DNA of 64,000 nt. Origin: Prostheceraeus crozeri. Lineage: Eukaryota; Platyhelminthes; Polycladida; Euryleptidae. Position 1 is the stretch's first letter; each line of letters starts with the position of its first letter. Positions 20,119 through 33,320 of this stretch are shown piece after piece. The position numbers and the translations under genes were made by a program. The notes under the pieces were generated by a model. The model was not told the DNA's origin. It saw nothing but the letters and a program-made list of their open reading frames with translations, and made no database searches. Location of the stretch: assembly GCA_907163375.1 (NCBI GenBank), contig CAJQUW010001682.1, positions 1 to 64,000 on the forward strand, read 5' to 3'.

Positions 20119-20912
20119 CACTGGTTGACAAAATTGCGGGAAAATTGCAATAAATTTGCGCAATAAATTACGAGGAATATACCGATGAATTGCAATTTCT
20201 TACAATTTATTTTTTTATATTAATTTCAATTATTTTATATCACTTTCTATTACTTGCAATTGTTTTATATTTTTGGGTATGTTTATTGCAATTTCGATAA
20301 AGAAATGTTATATTTATTGCAATGCCAAAACAAAACAATCCTCATCGGATTTCTATTAATAATTAATTCACAAGATTTTTTGTTGAAAAAAGATTTTAGA
20401 CTTCATAAAACTGCACAAAATTTCACATAAAATGGCTGAGGATCAAGGACACAGAAATATTTTACTGGAACATGATAAGTGGACAAAAATCCAATGTATG
20501 ATATTGATTACCATAGAAATCGGATCTTAACGTTAGTTTTAGATAATGAGACTAGAATGGCATACAGCTGATTTTACTTGGTAAGGCTCGGTTAGGTAGC
20601 CTACCAAGTACTTCAAAGTCAATAGAGGATTACTGTTTTCCATGTTATCTTCAAATGACGACTGATTTATTCGTGGTCGTGGGACCGAACACTGAATTGT
20701 GACACTCCGCTATTCATCAAATAGAAGCAACCGTTTAATAGGTATAGCTACAGAATATCAACAGAGATGCGTGACCACGACATTATTTATTTTGATGCAG
20801 ATGTCCGTTCTAGTGCATTAATATTATAGTGTCAGATTTCTATGATGATAAAACGTAACAACACCCATCCAAAATCAGTTTCCAACTTTCATGTCCGTAA
20901 GTTAGGAGGAAA

Positions 20913-22849
20913 CTAATTATACTCAAAAACAGAAGAGCAAGGCATTATCAATAAAATTGAGCTATCAATGCTCGAATCGAAATCCTTAACAACTACACAA
21001 GGATCCAATATGCAAGCAAAAGAAATACTGTCACACATATTGGAGTAAAATGCCAAGAAATACAAAGTCTGCTGGTTTATCATTTCGACAACATGTTCCG
21101 ATACAAAGGGCAACTCCAGATTATTAAAACTGAACATTGGGACAAATCGTCGTGTCAAATATTCAACATCAGCAGTAATTTCTCCATCAGAACGCCTCTC
21201 AAACTTTAAAACTTTTGCGAACTTATGTCCTTCAGCTGACTGTACTTCGTAAACAGTACTAAGACCTTTAGATTTCCTTCGGTACGCTTCTGAGTAGAAA
21301 GGCTTGTTTCTGTAAATAACATGACCTCGGTCCACGAAGACTGTTTCATTTCGAATGTTATCTTGAAGAGAAGTAATGCGCAATAAGTCATGCTTTTTAT
21401 CATAATTTCCCGTCTCAAAAATGTGCTGCCACGCTTAATCAGCATCACTTTCTCACAAATTTGTTTCAAAATTGCTGTGTTACCATGAATGAAATGTTTG
21501 AAATTCCAAAATTGGTGTTCAAATGAGAACATGGATCCAAAAGGTAAAGCACCAAATTTTTCACACTGGTCGGCTAAGTGAAGAAGCAAATGCATATTCA
21601 TAGTACATATGTTCACATCGTACAATGTCTTTTACCTGGAGTGAAAATAATCGAAAATATCACGGATACGAACATGTCGAGACCTCGCCTCTGGTGAGTA
21701 ACAATATCTAGAAGCTATCACAAAAGCTAGAAAAATGAAATGCATACTCCTTACATGATTTATGAAATAGAGACTTATATTGTAGGAATACTATAATAAA
21801 ACAGGTAACATAGAAAGTCACGTGCTTTCCAAAAACTAAGTTCATTTAAAGATCTTGGTCGCTGCAGGAATTGAGGTATGAGAATTCGATCAGCTAATTG
21901 ATCATAGTATGATACATGCCTTCCCAGAAAAAAGCACATCGAAAGGATGACGAATCAACCAACTTAGCAAAAAGAAGTTTCGAACAATTCTCGAATAGTA
22001 AATGTAACGGATCTAATAAGATGTGGGAAGGTATCTTTAGAAATGGCTGTAAACATGAAAGTCCTTTAACACCAAACACTGGCTCTCCCGTTAGTTGAGC
22101 AATTTGACTGCATTCAGAATATGATGAATCTGATCTTAAATCAATAACTCCACCATACTTCCTGCTATAACCCCTTCCTATCTTGGTAACCGTACTTGGT
22201 GCACAACGAAATATGCATCCGAAACGTCCGTTGTACTGATGATGACTTAATACACTTGCGAGGGCTGGCAGATCGAAAACTGCCGTGTGAATGATGACTT
22301 GATGAATGTGATGACTTGATGATGCCGTGTGAATGATGAAAATCCACCATTGAATTTTGCACATTAAAAGTTGTTACTTGTGAAAGTAATGAATGTTTCA
22401 AATTTTCAGTCACGAAACGATTCCAATCAGGTTTAGTGCTACTCAACCACAATCCAAACAGTAAGATATTTTCTTTTTCGATCTGATGTACAGAGGAAGA
22501 TCTAGAATGGTAGCATGGAGAGGCCACAAGGACATCTTTTTGAACCGGAAAGGTTGCCCTCCGTCGGTCGATAAGTGCAAATGCAAAACAATTGGATCTC
22601 GTAGATCTAAGTCATCGGATGAGCACAACACGTCACCATTTTCCAATTTCAGTATTTCGCGGTAGGTCAGAAGGCTGTCGAAATGAACATCCAGCACACA
22701 CTTTAATTGGGAGTGCAGATCGAATACAGCCATTTCCCAATCAGGTTCAACCAGCAACTCAAAGCCGGGTCCATCTTCATGAAGTGCACGCTGTACCACC
22801 CGTTTCATAGATCTCCACGTGAGCCGTTCATGAACCATGTCCATAACCT
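20913..22849 (-). pseudogene. CACTA transposase of the 20-27 kb element (decayed)
   Basis: Minus-strand pieces in order. An exon begins after GCTTTTCAG at about 22849. STDGGQPFRFKKMSLWPLHA and ENILLFGLWLSSTKPDW (about 22.58-22.44 kb) match the N-T-D-G...S-x-x-S-x-W-P and G-L-W-x-x-x-K-P blocks. Then comes Y-N-G-R-F-G-C with a cysteine pair. FGVKGLSCLQPFLKIP and LLDPLHLLF (D-x-x-H) lie near 22.0 kb. After a gap, NMHLLLHLADQCEKFGALPF and F-E-H with HGNT (about 21.6-21.5 kb) follow. The central block of about 100 residues with the W-K-A-x-E-x-R region is missing, and there are several frameshifts. A short duplicated CATTCACACGGCA-type stretch lies at about 22285-22345. Inactive. Confidence 0.75.
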
Positions 22850-23220
22850 GAAAAGCATACAAAAGTAGTAAATAAAGCTACATCATAACAATTTTATACA
22901 CGTACATCATAACAGATAAGTATATAGGCTCACTGCCCTTGTAATCTCTAAGCAGCGTGACAGTCATGGTTATACATGCACACCGGTATTAGCCTATAAA
23001 CCTACAAACAACCAAACATTTTCAAGCATCATGCCTACATCAAGATACTCGTATATGTACCACATTCAAGAGAAGCTGAATTGGCCTACTTTTCAGGTTT
23101 CCTATACAATATTGGTTACTTCAATTTTCTGCTTGATACGACATAATGATCACTTGCATGTTCGCAACATTTATCTATTGATTTCAGAAATTTTGTCTGT
23201 CATTTTAGACCAAATATGAA

Positions 23221-23375
23221 ATGAACGGCAAGTGAACGGGATGAACTAAATCATGAACGTGAACTGAACGGCGTTTATTTAAGAAATTTTGAACTTGAAC
23301 TGAACGGCGTTCAAAAATTTGGAGATGAACGTGAACTGAACCCCGTTCGTATTTTTCTTGAACTTGTCACTCACT
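23221..23375. repeat. TGAAC-rich short repeats
   Basis: The words GAACGTGAACTGAACGGCGTT and GAACTTGAACTGAAC alternate, about four imperfect units, inside the CACTA element. Confidence 0.6.
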
Positions 23376-23481
23376 GCATGTTAGTACCGGTATACATCTA
23401 CGCACTTACATTGTACATGTGTATAGGTGCACATTGAAAAGATTCATCGACATAACGTTATAAAATCGACAACTGAATATC

Positions 23482-23779
23482 CTATTTATTAAGATCAACA
23501 CCAATATCGTCTAGTACGATCAGATTAATCTTTTCTTTCAAGTTTAAGTCACAAGATATAGAAAACAGATTTGATCTGAACGCATCAGCATTTGAAGTTA
23601 ATCCAGGATCATTACTATGTCACGGTCGTGGTGGATAAAATTTTTGATGCTGAGGGTATTCATCAGATTCGTAGTTTTTAATACTCGTTAAATGTGAACA
23701 TTCTTGTGCAGTCACCACCCCTCCTGTCTCGATAAGGACTTCTTTGATTCCGATAACTTCAGTCAAATTAAAGTAGATA
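23482..23779 (-). pseudogene. Open minus-strand stretch inside CACTA, family unknown
   Basis: About 100 codons open apart from one TGA, between the transposase exons and the acidic exon. It could be a further coding exon. I do not recognise it. Confidence 0.25.
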
Positions 23780-24142
23780 GATTTCCGACAGCAACATTTT
23801 TTGGTTAAGTTAACAATATATGTAAATTGTGTTTTACTTTCGAAAACCTAAAACTAATACTCTGAAAGAATAAGACTATCATAGCATTATCATTCCGCAG
23901 CAAAGCTGATGTCTTCACTTTTAGTCATGTTGTTTCCCTCCTACTACAGTTCCTGACCGATCAGATAGTTGCTTCTTACTTCAAAGGTATTTACAGATTG
24001 AACATCGAGAATTTATAGAATGATAGAGAATAATACTGATGTAATAAATTTGAACATTTTTCATTTTAGTACATACATACGAGTATATACATACTCGTAG
24101 AAGCACGCGCTACTTATTAAATGAATCCGTTTGTTTGCTCAC

Positions 24143-24465
24143 CTCCAGAATAGAAGGCAGCTACAGATATGTTTTCGACGATCACCATTAACATGAGAGC
24201 AATATAAACAACTAGCACCTTGTCACCCTTAGGGGCAGCCTCACTTTCAGAATCAGAGTGTTCCATGTCCCAAAATTCATGTTCCTCATCATTCCATTCC
24301 AAATCATCACAGTAGAATTCTCCTTCGATATCGTTATCATTGTCTTGTCCAAGGTCAACATAACTTTCCATATTTCCGTCAATACAGATGTCATTTCCTT
24401 CATCACTTTCGTTTACATTATTGTTAGACCTCAAAGATGTTGATGTTCCATCGGAATCACTGAAT
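24143..24465 (-). CDS. Acidic N-terminal exon, probably of the CACTA gene
   Basis: Bounded by a TTTATTTCAG acceptor and a GGAG-GTGAGC donor on the minus strand. It encodes about 107 residues very rich in Asp, Glu, Asn and Ser (D-S-D-G, N-E-S-D-E-G, E-W-N-D-E-E-H-E-F), then a hydrophobic V-L-V-V-Y-I-A-L segment. Acidic leaders before the transposase core are common in animal CACTA genes. Position and strand fit the decayed transposase at 20.9-22.8 kb. Linkage is inferred. Confidence 0.45.
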
Positions 24466-27012
24466 CTGAAATAAAAAGGGTAAAAATATTCTATCCCATT
24501 ATCCAAAACCAAATGTAGACAAATGTTTGAAGGGTAAAAATGGACCACGAAAGTAACAGATCCATTATCTTTTCAATTTTTAGAACCTATGTGGGGTAGG
24601 ACCTACACTTTGGGAGGTAGAATGCCTCCATGAAAATATTTGAAATAAAGTTTATGTACTCGATTTTAAGTAAATGAAAAAATAGCCGTAGGATCTTTTT
24701 TTGAATTTTTTTACTTTTAGCAAATCTCTCCTCTAGGGAAATCGACAGCGTTTCAGAACTTCAAACACACGTGGCCACTTATCTGTTCTTGAATATAATG
24801 ACCAATCGGATTCAAAAGTAGTAGGAAATCTTAACAAATCGGATTAGGCTAATACTCGTAGGTAAATAATGATAATAGGTCTATAATTTTGGAGGGATTC
24901 ATGGAAAATACTTTATAAATGAGTTTAGAGGTAGGAGACTCGGTTTTTCGAATAGACTATCAAGATTTTCGGCCTATTTTTGTATCATGTCATTTAAGTT
25001 CTAACTCTTATTTCATAATACCGGGTAGCCCTAGTAGCTACAAGGGATCGAATTGTAAGATAGCCTAATAGCCCTACTATAAGCACAGTAGAAAAATGTG
25101 TGGGAGACACGATAATTGCGATTGTTTTAGGGTTATTTGGGTAGTTTACATAATTCAAGTTAACCGGTATGCGGGATGTAATGGACTAAGCTGGAAGCCT
25201 TAGGTATCTTATAATTTTTTCCTCTTGTCGTACTCTTTTACATGTGATAGGCACACATTCAGCATTTCAGTAGGCCTACATATTCAAAGTACGTTTAAAT
25301 AACCTAAACAAGCTAGTAAATAATTTCTGTATAATTAGTAGCTCCAAGAACAAACCCGCTTTTTTACGAAGCATCTAGGCCTACATGTAGAGCGTATTAA
25401 GTTAGGTATACCTTCTAAAGAAAATACAGGTACCTAACTTCTCGTAGACTCGTTTACTGATTCGTCTAACTGATGTTGAGTGAGACATAAAGGTAGACAT
25501 AATTACATATGTGATAGGCCCTGGGAAAGTTACATCCCTCGAGCATGGGTGGTACGCCGGTACGTAGTTTATTGGCTGAGATTGCCTATTCTCCCCTATG
25601 TGTAATAGGAAATGGATGCTAAAGAATAGTTTTTAACTTCTTTTCGCCGTGCGTGAGTCGAATAAACCTTCAAGATAACTTTCTAATAACTCTCGTCTAC
25701 CGAACTCGAGTTTTGATTTTGATGGACATGGCGAGCGACATGTCGAGGCCACCAGGTCTTCACTTTTCTCCTCCCTTAACATATTCCTACCTATCCAATG
25801 CAATTTATAATATGAATAATACAGGTTATTAAAATACGACTCTTACTGTTTCGAGTCTCAATTCAAATAATTATTAACCATAATTCTACATTCTAAAGGT
25901 ACAACATAACATTCTAATACATAATTCAAGGGTATTCCGGGGTATTCAAAGAAATATGTTACATAAATAATTATCAATGGTTGAAATTTATGCGAACGTT
26001 GAATATTATTTATGTCTTATTCACAGACTATTTCGCTCAATGGCTAATCACACAAAAAACGATGCGACAGACGTGTAGTTAATTTGAAAGAACAGGAGCG
26101 TAAGTTTTGCAGTTCTCACTCGTCGAAGACAGCAAATTCTAATTTCATTATCCATTGAAAGCCGTCGGCGTATTCTCATTGGTCTATCATCAAATTTAAG
26201 CCAATTAAAAAGGAGCGCTGACTCTTTCGTATGATTAAGTTTGTCACTTGTGTTGAATGTTTCATTCCATTTCTGATCTGAAGATCATTTCAAATGTCCC
26301 TTAATTCACAAATGATATCTAGATCCTTGATTTACGCTTCAAGCATAACTTTTCATTGCTCTAGAACTCAATACCAATTATATATATATTAATTTTCTGC
26401 TCAGTGAAATCTATCACATGTACAGAAATGTTAAAGTTTCGCAAGTTAAAATCAACGAATGATGATTGAGATGGAGCACGTGATTCTCAAATCAACGCTC
26501 TGCTAGTTTCCCATATGCTAATGTTAATGAATGTGAATGAGAAATGAAGACTTTGATGGGGATGGTGATAGGAGAATAATTGATGAATCTTAATTGCTGA
26601 AGAAGTGGATGGATGGAGCACCCGCTGAATGTCACTCATTGTTAACTTGCTTACGTCATTAAGCTGACATTGAGATGTTACAACTGCATTGCAATGAATT
26701 CCAAAAGACGTTGAGTGATACGGTCATTTTAAGTCAGTAAGAGCCTATCGAAATGTTATGCGTCTTATGATACGGGCGTAAAATAATAAGTCACCGCACC
26801 TACAGACAATCTGATTCATACATTCTAACCATATTCTAAGTCATTGATCTCTTTGAGCGCCATCTACAATACTTAAGTAAAATTGCATTTCATATGATTT
26901 TATTGCAATAGATATAACTTTCAGAAACTGCAATTTTTCAGTTTATATATAAATTGTAATAGTTTTATATCATCAAATTATAAATTGCACTATTTCTGTA
27001 TTATCACATATA
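24466..27012. other. Non-coding upstream part of the CACTA element
   Basis: No frame supported. It contains several TAGGCCTAC words and ends in the subterminal TTGCAAT repeats. Confidence 0.5.
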
Positions 27013-27046
27013 TATTGCAATTTTTCCGCAATTTTGTCAACCAGTG

Positions 27047-27951
27047 CAAGCTCCATCTTGTGCTTTTTGTGAAGGATTTCATAAATCCTACATTTGTCAA
27101 AATGTTGAGTCAAATATTACAGTGACCAAAGTTACGGAAATAGCCAAAGAGAAAATGCTCTGCTTCATCTGTCTAGGCTCTCATTTGAGAAAGTTCTGTA
27201 AGTGGAAGAAAAAGTGTATTCACTGTGATTCCTTTTCTCATCACAAATTTCTGTGCGATTAAAGGCTAGTTGAGGGCGATGAGACTTCTGATGTTCGTTG
27301 TGCCACTGAAATTGTCCAAGTGCACTTGTCTACTGATACCCGGTGTGGAAAGTTGCCGTTGCAAAGATGTCTCATCCAGCGAGTAGGAAAATTCGAGCTG
27401 TTCAAATTTTGTTTGATCCTTGATCTGAGAGCAGTTTTATGTGTAAAAAGCTTTGTGATCACTTGCAATTGCACAAGGAAGGTTGTGAAGCCGTTACAGT
27501 TCGAGGGTTTAGAGGAAATTTAACTTTTAGTGAGAATTTGCCTCGTGTTTCGTGTTGCATCTCAGCAATAGATAGGCCGAATAAATCGAACTTTTTCAAT
27601 CTGATATCAATTGATAAGCTCTGTCATACTCCACGCAGGGAAATCAAGCTACCTACATCATTTGCGGATTTAGAATTGTCTGATCGTCAGGCAACTGATA
27701 CTGATGAGATCCAAGTCTTGATAGGAGCAGACTATTATTGGGATTTTGTTGCGGATGAAAGCGTTGGAGACAAGGTTGTCGCGATAAAGACATCTTTCGG
27801 TTGGATTTTGTCGGGTCGAATGGATGAAAGTTCTGGCGACTCTGGTGACACATCAGTGAATTTGGTGCAGTCTACTCGGCAGGTTGACGATGAGTCTTTT
27901 TCATCCTTAAAGTCTTTCTTTGACTTAGAATCTCTCGGAATTTTACCTTAA
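27047..27951 (+). pseudogene. BEL zinc knuckles and aspartic protease (frameshifted)
   Basis: Continues Gag after the CACTA insert: CAFCEGFHKSYIC, CFICLGSHLRKFC and CIHCDSFSHHKFLC are three CCHC-like knuckles typical of BEL (27060-27255). The protease follows in shifted frames. The D-S-G-S-like region near 27418-27440 is damaged. From 27439 the frame CKKLCDHLQLHKEGCEAV... is open to 27951 with LPTSFADLEL, VLIGADYYWDF and TSFGWILSGRM, the standard BEL protease-to-RT linker (DUF1758). Stop TAA at 27949-27951. Confidence 0.8.
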
Positions 27952-28342
27952 GAAACCGATACTTGTCAGATTGACCCAGTGTATAGTCATTTCAAAGATA
28001 CGGTTAAATTTGATGGCAGTCGCTATGAAGTAGCATTACCGGTCACTCAAAGTATTGATAACCTGAAGAGCAGTCGCTACAGCGCTTGCGCTCGTTTCAA
28101 AAGAATGCTTAATCGCCAAGATTCATCAATGAGAAACATTTATGCGAAAGCCATCGATGAGTTAATTGTCAATGATTTTATCGAAGAAAATTCACAAGAT
28201 CACAGAATGACATATCATATACTGCATCACTCTATCATCAAGAGTAGCGAAACTTCCACGTATCGTGTGCGTCCGGTCCTTGATGCGAGTGCAAAAGATA
28301 TTAATGGCCTATCAATAAACGAACGTTTAGAAACTGGTCCTA
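27952..28342 (+). pseudogene. BEL reverse transcriptase, N-terminal part
   Basis: Follows the protease linker in a shifted frame: VKFDGSRYEVALPV, then YHILHHSIIKS and YRVRPVLDASAKDINGLSIN, ending at the G-P-T codons where the TA-duplicating element enters (28343). The polymerase continues at 34949 with N-F-L-P-D-L-V-E. Confidence 0.85.
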
Positions 28343-28799
28343 CCCTGTGCAAACGCAAATGTCGGACCGTGTCCGAGCCGACAACAGCAAAGTGCGACTC
28401 TTCGGCCATCTTCAGCAATTTCAATTCAAATGAAGTTTCTATCGTAATTTATATTATCTGTGTTATGATGTCAACTGCGAAGGATATTTTAATATGAAAT
28501 AAATAGAAACGTTCTTATAATCACCAATTCTTATGAATATCGGCACAAGTGCGTCATAGTTCGGTCAATCGAATTTCGGCAGAACTTCGGCAACACAAAG
28601 AATGTAGCTGACTTCGGAACATAGCGATTATTCGCACTTGGTCCGAATACAGCTCATTGCAAAATGTGTTTTTACTTGCCACTTTTCCAAACAGCAAACT
28701 AAAGAACACGCTGCATGTGAGTTTCATTTGAAGGATATAACCTAGCGCCAGCTCAGTTGAAGAGACGCTATACATGTAGACCGTTTTTCTTATTATTTT

Positions 28800-30562
28800 A
28801 GCATCATAACTAAAAATTAACTTATTCTAGTGAAAAATACATAACGTGATATATGACCTTTAAATCGAAGAAACATTTAATGCCGCGTGAAATTTCACCG
28901 CGTCTGAGATCGCATTTGACTGTTGCAATCGCTTCGAACTTGCTCTAATCCATTCAGTAGCTACAATCGTTCTTAGGAAACGATAGGAATTCCTGTGACG
29001 GGAATCCTGTATTGGGTACTATATTTAGAAGTCCGCATAAGGCGCTCAGGTAGAAATGCCATCATTTTCCGATGTTCACGAGTATGTACTTACGTAAGAT
29101 GATCAGTTTTCATGATTATTTATAAGCATGACTTCACTTAAATGCATCCCGACTACTGCAATTATCTAATTTATATTTCTGACCTATTCTAAAAGGGGAT
29201 TATCATGTCTTTATGATGGCGAGCCTCCCGAATTCGAACACTACAATGCATTTCTTCGCCGCGCGCTGCGTCTATCAGTCAGTTCACGGATTCCTTCATG
29301 CGGCGTGTGGGTGTGAGTCAACTCGTCGAACAGCTGACGGTGCAGTTTTCTCTATTCATTGAAGATATTATACATGTTGCCATCCTTTGTTAAAGATTGT
29401 CACCGCGAATATATGAGTATCTGAATGGAGTGTATATGGTATGTCAACATCATTCAGACATGTAAGTAGCAAATAAATCGTACGTTTAAATCAGGTGAAT
29501 AAACAGCATCAATAGGTAACTTGTATAATAACAGATTCTAAGCCAACTATTCTAATTGTCCTGAAGTTACAAAATAAAATATGTATTTTGATTAAAAAAA
29601 ATCTCGTGATTCATCAGGATCGTTGATAGGAGATGGAAAGTTCGATCCTTGATATTGAAGCATATTTCCTAAAAACAGGAGTGGTGAATAGACATGAATG
29701 TCCTCCATTTAAAAAAATTCAATTCGCTGATTGATACTTTTCGATAATGTAGGCTATAAGGTAGGTGAGCTGAATAGGGCCCACCTAACAGACTTAGAGC
29801 TCTGCAGTCTTGAATGTTTGATTAAATACTATGAATTTATATTCAAATTATATATTTCTAGTGCAGTTGACATGTGTGAGAAGTTCATGTCGATTATTGT
29901 AAAACTTCTGGTATACGAGCAAAAAAGATGAAAAATCACCGAGTGGTCCTTATTACCGACACGTGTAAGTAATAAGGCCCACTTTTGTTTCTATCTTATG
30001 TCTTCAATTTGCGTAGCTTAATCATTTCTAACATCTGTCTATATACAATGGATTATATTCACCCTCTGTTGCGCAAATAGATTAATATGTTCCTGTAATT
30101 CAGAGTTAGGACTTAAGTTATACCCCTATGTAAAAAAGAAAAACCAAAATTGTTAATTGAAATACATCGACTTTTATATTTTTAGCAGGAGGAAAAAATA
30201 ATTACTGATGGTAAACCCTTGTATTTGGTGAACATATAGATAATATAATCTCTATTACATTATCAATCATAAACAGAGACTTTATAGGCCTACACCGGAA
30301 CAGTAAGGACAAACAAATGGGAACTCATCTTCGTCACTTCCATGACTTAAATCAACACAATCTTTGTGTACCCAATCAGTAATCACATGCTATACACTGT
30401 CTCATAGGCCTATCTAACTTAATCTTCCTCACAAATTTTGCAATACCACGATTCATTGCCAGCTTGCTCAGCTTTTCTACAACTAAGCTTAGGCCTACTG
30501 TTTTGTTTCTCGAATAGAACACGTGTTTGCTTAAAAAGCGCTTTTTATTAGTAAAAAGTTCT
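28800..30562. other. No gene seen (inside the 6.6-kb element)
   Basis: AT-rich sequence; only short frames without family resemblance. Confidence 0.4.
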
Positions 30563-30570
30563 ATTGTAAG

Positions 30571-32200
30571 CAGAGGCGTCGCTAAGGACACATCATTGGG
30601 GGGGTGTTTGCTAAATTTTACCTGATTTACAACTAAGAACCAAAATTTACCTGATTATTGCACACACGCATACTCACACACACATTCCAACATGTTTCAT
30701 GATTATAACCTGCAGAAGAGGTACCTAGTCATCTAATCGGCCGGAAATGACGCCTATAAATGAAAAATAATTTAATTGGTGGTTCATACGAATATTATTC
30801 ATATTGAGTAGTTTCGACTGCTAAGGAAATTTTCGAGAAAGTTAACACGCTGTTAACAATAAACTTCTACGCACAGAGATGACGGTGTGCCTTATTCATA
30901 CCGTGCGCTTTCCGCGGTGCGCGTGTGACTGACGCGGTATGAGGAAGGTTCGATGAAATCCACCGTAGAGATGACGTCATCTCCTCAAGGGACAACGCAA
31001 TAGCCAGAACTTATATGAATCAACGGCTAAATACACTACACAGCAAGGCAGAATGAGTTGCAGGCGTTTCAGCGTCAGGTGATTCAGTGCCAATATTCAC
31101 TGGCCACATTACAGGTAGGGTACTGGAATTACATTTCAATTGCACTTAGATATTTTAAATTTAGCAGAGCTAACTCACATCGCCTTATGCTCCAATTTTT
31201 TTAGAAAATGCGAGGCGACTGTTCCTCCCACAGAATTAGATTCATCTGCGCGGGCTTCGGTTTCCTAGAAAGGAAGAGTTATATCTAACCTTAATATCGA
31301 AATGGTACATCACAGAATTAGACAACTTGCTCCTTCTCGAATGGATAATTCGTGTATCGCTTGCTATTGGAAATGGCAAACAATAAGCCGTCAGCAGAGG
31401 ACAACAGAGCCAGTGAGAGATGCGTGCGTGCTGTGATATCACTCCTCGCACACACCAAAACACACATCGATGCCTGGCTTCCATTCAATGTATGCACCAT
31501 ACAGTCAGCAATGCCGAGGAGAGGATGTGAAATCATCAAGTGAACTAATTTTCGTACGCCTGCTACTTTCTTTAATAATGATCGGAAGGGCCAATATTAT
31601 GGAGAAAACGTGTGGGCAATGATCTGAATTCTTCGAATCTGAAGGAATTTTGGCAATCGAAGCACTTTGCTGGAACTCACATTAATCCTTTCAATCCTCA
31701 CATTCACATTAATCACTTTTCCTATCTCTGTAGGCCCTGAGGTATAAGGAATTCCTTTTTGCCCACCTAATAGGTTCCTCAATGTGCCGTCCATCACATT
31801 CTTCTATCACATTCATTAATCACACTTCTAGCAAACCGAAGCAGATGAACAAAATATTTAATTCTGTGGTTCCTCCTGCTCGCATATACAGTCATCCCGG
31901 GTAGAGGTCGTTTTCAGCGCGCTATGTTTGACCGCTTTCGTGTGACAAATTAATATCATCGACAGCAACTAACCATAGACTTTCTGGTGTCTAGAAAGGG
32001 TAAGAATTTCCCGACATTATGAATTGTTTTTGTGACAAGACGTGTTTTTGTGGCTAAGAACAACGGCAGTGAATATTGGAGCTGAATCGCCGGCAAACCG
32101 GCGATTTACCTGACATTTCTCATTTTACCTGAATCTTTTAATAATTTCATATTGGGGGGGTGTCACGGTCCCCCACACCCCCCCGGTCGCGACGCCTCTG
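30571..32200. mobile_element. Non-autonomous hAT-type element with 8-bp target duplication
   Basis: Termini CAGAGGCGTCGC, perfect for 12 bp and inverted at 32189-32200. ATTGTAAG occurs at 30563-30570 and again at 32201-32208, an exact 8-bp duplication, the hAT hallmark. Runs of G (left) and C (right) follow the termini. TTTACCTGA words are repeated near both ends. No transposase is visible in its 1630 bp. Confidence 0.9.
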
Positions 32201-32208
32201 ATTGTAAG

Positions 32209-33030
32209 CAGTTGTGCTTTGTACGTAAGACTGCGCTTACGTTTACGTGGATCTGACTTTCGTTGGATTTTCGGAGTAGGCCTACTGATTATACTGTAAT
32301 AGGCCCGGTCTTATTACGAGCATTTTGAATTGGCTATATTGACATCGCTTTACAACCAGTGTTTTTCGAACTTTCCAGAACTCAAAAATCAAACTGCTAT
32401 ATAAGGTCATAGAAAGGATACACCAGAGATAATTTTCCATATTAAGAGGTCATTTACACCAATTTTAATTAGTGTCATGAAATCTTTGAACAAATGGAGT
32501 GCAACCATTCGATCAAAGAAGAAATTTGAATGTACTTATTTTTGAGATGCTGTAGAATCTGATCCACTGGACCAAAATCGATAAAACTTCTGACACTTAT
32601 TTAAAATCAGATATATTTTCATTTATTTTTTTGTTGCGTTTAAAATTCGTCAAGCAGTTTCCGAGATCTAGCAAGTGGCCTTATTACCAGCTCGGCTCTA
32701 TTCACCTTACCAACCTTAGCTTGTGAGCAAGCCGTCTGTCGTTTTGTCAGGCCTACGTGTAAAATAGTATAATTAGGCAGTGAGTTGTTTAATTAGGCCT
32801 ATTGTATATGAAAAAGAAGGCAATTAGTAAGCATAGCAGTCTTATAAGCAAACAAAAAAATTAAAAGGAGAAAATTATGCCATACCAATGTAATTATTCA
32901 TGCCATTTAATTTCAGTGTTTATGCTAATGTTTGCAGTCTATAGTCTCATGGGAGGTTGGCCATTGGTTGAAAAAATGAAAACAGAATTTCATTCCCAAT
33001 TTACGACCCTACATTTTGAATAAAACTTCC
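32209..33030. other. No gene seen (inside the 6.6-kb element)
   Basis: AT-rich, with TAGGCCTAC-type words at 32275-32290 and 32748-32805. No frame supported. Confidence 0.4.
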
Positions 33031-33036
33031 TGAAAT

Positions 33037-33320
33037 GACATCCGACGTTTCATCGTCTGCCGACTGTGACAAGTAATTTTTTGCGATTCTTTGTAAATGC
33101 CTCCGAATGATTCGGTTTTTTCAGTGTTGAGTATGCATTTCTGCTGTCAATCCTTGAAGCATTTCGCTGCAGACTGATGTGATCGACAGTATTTTGTAAT
33201 GTGTAAATCTGTTGTAGGGCTATTCTTGTCACTGCCTCCGAATGTTTTGGTTTAACAGCATTGGGTTATTCCCGTGATCAAGTCGGCATGCAGGACGACG
33301 AAACGTCGGGTTTTACTACA
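33037..33320. repeat. Inverted GACGAAACGTCGG words, possible decayed hammerheads
   Basis: CCGACGTTTCATCGTCTGCC at about 33037 and GGACGACGAAACGTCGG at about 33291 are partly inverted copies. The GAAAC box with a flanking palindrome resembles hammerhead stem III, but CTGANGA is not intact (GTGATCA at the expected place on the right). A TGCGATTCTTTGTCACTGTCT-like block near 33080-33250 recurs at 34047-34140. Confidence 0.35.

Larger units (their letters stand above)
20119..27046 (-). mobile_element. CACTA (EnSpm) DNA transposon inserted in BEL gag
   Basis: Termini: 20119-20152 and 27013-27046 are inverted repeats of about 34 bp starting CACTGGTTGACAAAATTGCG, with one mismatch. The flanking dinucleotide CA occurs on both sides (20117-20118, 27047-27048). 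TTGCAAT or ATTGCA words recur at about 20146, 20192, 20256, 20287 and 20317 on the left and 26882, 26908, 26931, 26980 and 27014 on the right. This is the subterminal repeat pattern that CACTA elements use for transposase binding. A decayed transposase gene lies inside on the minus strand. Confidence 0.85.

Noticed and set aside
20440-20475. CTGAGGA...GAAA in the CACTA element
   Set aside because: No complementary stem II between the boxes and no stem I.
28343-28497. Apparent C-terminus of the BEL frame at 27979-28497
   Set aside because: Sequence after 28342 is the terminus of the TA-duplicating element.
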